A stretch of DNA of 64,000 nt, taken from the NCBI RefSeq assembly GCF_012641265.1, contig NZ_JABAHZ010000003.1:620001-684000 (forward strand). Reading direction: 5' to 3'. Positions 62,250 to 64,000 of this stretch are shown piece by piece (position 1 is the first letter of the stretch; every line of letters starts with the position of its first letter). The notes under the pieces were generated by a model, which did no database searches, was not told where the DNA came from, and was given only the letters and a program-made list of their open reading frames with translations. Position numbers and translations under genes: made by a program. The DNA comes from Chitinophaga eiseniae (GTDB lineage: Bacteria; Bacteroidota; Bacteroidia; Chitinophagales; Chitinophagaceae).

Positions 62250-62774
62250 ATGATCACCATCCAACCCATACAAATCCGCGAACATTATGCGCTTATCAAC
62301 AGCATGATGGAACAGCTGCATATCTCGGAAAAAGAATTTTTCCTGAAAACAGCTGCCTGGGAAAGTATTGCGTCCGGCTACATGCAGCATGTAATAGACA
62401 CCCAGGAAGCCTGCGATGGTACCTGCCTGCTGGCATACGTCGATAATACACCGGCAGGCTTTATCTTTGCTTACCTGGAAGAAACAGATGAAAGCCGTAT
62501 TGAGGATTATACCAATGATACGCTGTATGTTTCTGATGGTTATGTAGACAAAGCCTTCCGTCGCCAGGGCCTCTACCGCCTGATGAATGAAGAGCTGGAG
62601 AAAATCTATATCGCGAAAGGCATACGCAGGATCGTCAGGTATACCCTTACCAATAATCACCGCATGCAGCAATTCCTGTCTACCCAACAATATACTCCCG
62701 TAAGACTGGTGTACGAGAAATGGTTAACCGACGATGGGAAAAATACGCTGCCACTGTTTCCGGAGCAACCTTAA
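62250..62774 (+). CDS. GNAT-family N-acetyltransferase
   Basis: 174 residues. The GNAT core is visible as LLAYVDNTPAGFIFAYL, the acetyl-CoA site DGYVDKAFRRQGLYRLMNEEL (RRQGLY) and YTLTNNHRMQQFL. It begins 28 bases after the Pls-like gene on the same strand, so the two are probably one operon. Acetylating the product, the free amino acid or a self-protection role is plausible; an independent housekeeping function cannot be excluded. Confidence 0.85.
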   Translation: MITIQPIQIREHYALINSMMEQLHISEKEFFLKTAAWESIASGYMQHVIDTQEACDGTCLLAYVDNTPAGFIFAYLEETDESRIEDYTNDTLYVSDGYVDKAFRRQGLYRLMNEELEKIYIAKGIRRIVRYTLTNNHRMQQFLSTQQYTPVRLVYEKWLTDDGKNTLPLFPEQP

Positions 62775-62801
62775 ATCTTTAGACCTCATCCCAAAAAATA
62801 C

Positions 62802-62839
62802 AGCGGGAGAAGATATATTTACCTATATCTTCTCCCGCT
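62802..62839. terminator. Bidirectional hairpin terminator
   Basis: Perfect 16-base arms (62802-62817 and 62824-62839) with a 6-base loop and flanking A/T runs, between the GNAT gene (ends 62774) and the GH88 gene (ends 62860, minus). Confidence 0.85.
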
Positions 62840-62859
62840 ATAAAAATTTATTACAATAG

Positions 62860-64000
62860 TTACTTTGCCCATTGCTTATACCGCAGCAACGCCTCTACAA
62901 AGTAATAGTCGGCATAAGTCAGCGGCACATCCACTTCCGATTTATGCGGCAGGGAACCTACGCTATGCATTAATATAAAGTCGTTGTTCTCTCCTTCCTT
63001 AGCCAGGTAAGCCGGGCTGCAAAGACTGTTCAGCATCTTTTCTGCTGCATTCCAGTAACGTTTACCATCAGCTTTATTGGTGTAGCCACTCAGTTCCAGT
63101 AATGCAGATGCGGCTACTGCTGCAGCAGATACATCGCGGGGCGCATTCGGAATACCGGGTGCATCATAATCCCAGTAAGGCACCCCGTCTGCCGGCATCT
63201 TCGGATTGTTGAGGATATAATTTGCTATATGGCGGGCTTGTTCCAGGTAAGTTTTGTCTTTAGTGTCCCGGTACATCATGGTATAACCATAAAGTCCCCA
63301 GGCCTGACCACGTGACCAGGCAGAGCTGTCGGCCGCTCCCTGGTGGGTTTTACGCTCATGTACAGCACCGGTGGCCGGATCGTAATCCACTACGTGATAC
63401 GAGCTATAATCCGGGCGGAAATGATTTTTGATAGTGGTGTTGGCATGTATGCGGGCAATCTTTGCAAACTGTGGATCGCCGCTTTCACGCGTAGCCCAGT
63501 TCAGCAGCTCCAGGTTCATCATATTATCGATGATCACCGGGAACTTCCAGCTGCCATGGTCCCATGATTTGATACAGCCCACTGTAGGGTTAAAGCGGGA
63601 AGATAAAGACCTGGCACTGGTGAGCAATATGCTTTTATAGGCGGTATCTTTCGTGATGCTTAACGCGTTGCCAAAAGGGCAATACATCATAAATCCCAGG
63701 TCGTGTGTATGGGTATTAAATTGCTCTTTTTTTACCAGCTCCATACGCTTCAATGCTTCTGCTTTGAATGCCGGGTCTTTCGTGTATTCATACAGGTACC
63801 AGGTAGTACCGGGATAAAACCCGGATGTCCACCAACCGGAATTGGAAGTCATTAAGCTACCATCTTTGCTGTCGGTAGTGCGGGGCAATACGCTATCCGG
63901 CACATGGGTCATCATCAGTTTATATTGCCGTGCGGCAAATTGCAGGGTGGCATCGGCTTTTGCCAATAGGGCTTTGTCCGCTTTACCGGATTGTGCATAC
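62860..64000 (-). CDS. GH88 unsaturated glucuronyl hydrolase, N-terminus beyond window
   Basis: At least 379 residues; the frame remains open to the window edge, with YAQSGKADKALL before the first usable codon, which looks like the end of a signal peptide, so only a few more residues are missing. The (alpha/alpha)6 fold of family GH88 is shown by SGWWTSGFYPGTTWYLYEYT, HDLGFMMYCPFG, SWKFPVIIDNMMNLELL (catalytic-type Asp), WSRGQAWGLYGY and a C-terminal AKEGENNDF. Such enzymes release unsaturated uronic acid from oligosaccharides made by polysaccharide lyases, usually in the periplasm. It probably belongs to a polysaccharide utilisation locus beyond the window. Confidence 0.9.
   Translation of the reverse strand, partial: YAQSGKADKALLAKADATLQFAARQYKLMMTHVPDSVLPRTTDSKDGSLMTSNSGWWTSGFYPGTTWYLYEYTKDPAFKAEALKRMELVKKEQFNTHTHDLGFMMYCPFGNALSITKDTAYKSILLTSARSLSSRFNPTVGCIKSWDHGSWKFPVIIDNMMNLELLNWATRESGDPQFAKIARIHANTTIKNHFRPDYSSYHVVDYDPATGAVHERKTHQGAADSSAWSRGQAWGLYGYTMMYRDTKDKTYLEQARHIANYILNNPKMPADGVPYWDYDAPGIPNAPRDVSAAAVAASALLELSGYTNKADGKRYWNAAEKMLNSLCSPAYLAKEGENNDFILMHSVGSLPHKSEVDVPLTYADYYFVEALLRYKQWAK

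Overview
The window reads as chromosomal DNA of a Bacteroidota bacterium, most likely a Chitinophaga-like member of the Chitinophagaceae. This is an inference from gene content: three ECF sigma/FecR anti-sigma/STN-type TonB receptor modules, two SusC/SusD pairs, many lipoproteins, a type IX secretion (T9SS) C-terminal domain, LytS/LytTR signalling, and a few TAnnTTTG promoter boxes. I saw no rRNA, tRNA, CRISPR array, transposase or phage genes.

Layout. 1-6.4 kb: a small lipoprotein, then on the minus strand ECF sigma, FecR, STN-TonB receptor and a lipoprotein. 6.5-7.9 kb: a membrane receptor-like protein with no output domain. 8.0-20.9 kb: a five-gene minus-strand operon, in transcription order DUF4402 pilin-like protein, PapD-like chaperone, 2687-residue repeat adhesin with a T9SS tail, second DUF4402 protein, and an 886-residue usher-like outer-membrane protein. 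I consider this chaperone-usher-like system the most interesting content. 21.2-29.8 kb: ECF sigma, FecR, SusC, SusD and a TlpA-like thioredoxin protein. 29.9-30.8 kb: an ADP-ribosyltransferase-fold protein behind a small basic-tailed protein. 31-33.4 kb: a MacB/FtsX permease.

33.7-41.3 kb (minus strand): LytS-type kinase, LytTR regulator, a 60-residue candidate RiPP precursor, a stand-alone receiver, a full-length class I lanthipeptide dehydratase (LanB), then a PQQ-type sugar dehydrogenase translationally coupled to a cytochrome c. 41.9-48.6 kb holds mostly poorly known proteins (a GRDP-like protein with a Cys/Gly tail, DUF1266, DUF2252), a DEAD-box helicase and a two-CxxCH cytochrome. 48.7-56.2 kb: a third ECF/FecR/SusC/SusD locus. 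56.4-62.8 kb: an AraC-MGMT DNA repair protein, an AHSA1/SRPBCC protein, a 1318-residue Pls-like (epsilon-poly-lysine synthetase type) NRPS and a GNAT acetyltransferase. The window ends inside a GH88 hydrolase gene.

Functionally the window combines nutrient sensing and uptake (sigma/FecR/Sus), surface adhesion (the chaperone-usher-like operon) and two candidate specialised-metabolite loci (LanB with a small peptide; Pls-like synthetase with GNAT). Strong palindromic hairpins sit at most convergent gene ends. All family assignments come from reading motifs by eye; no database search was run.
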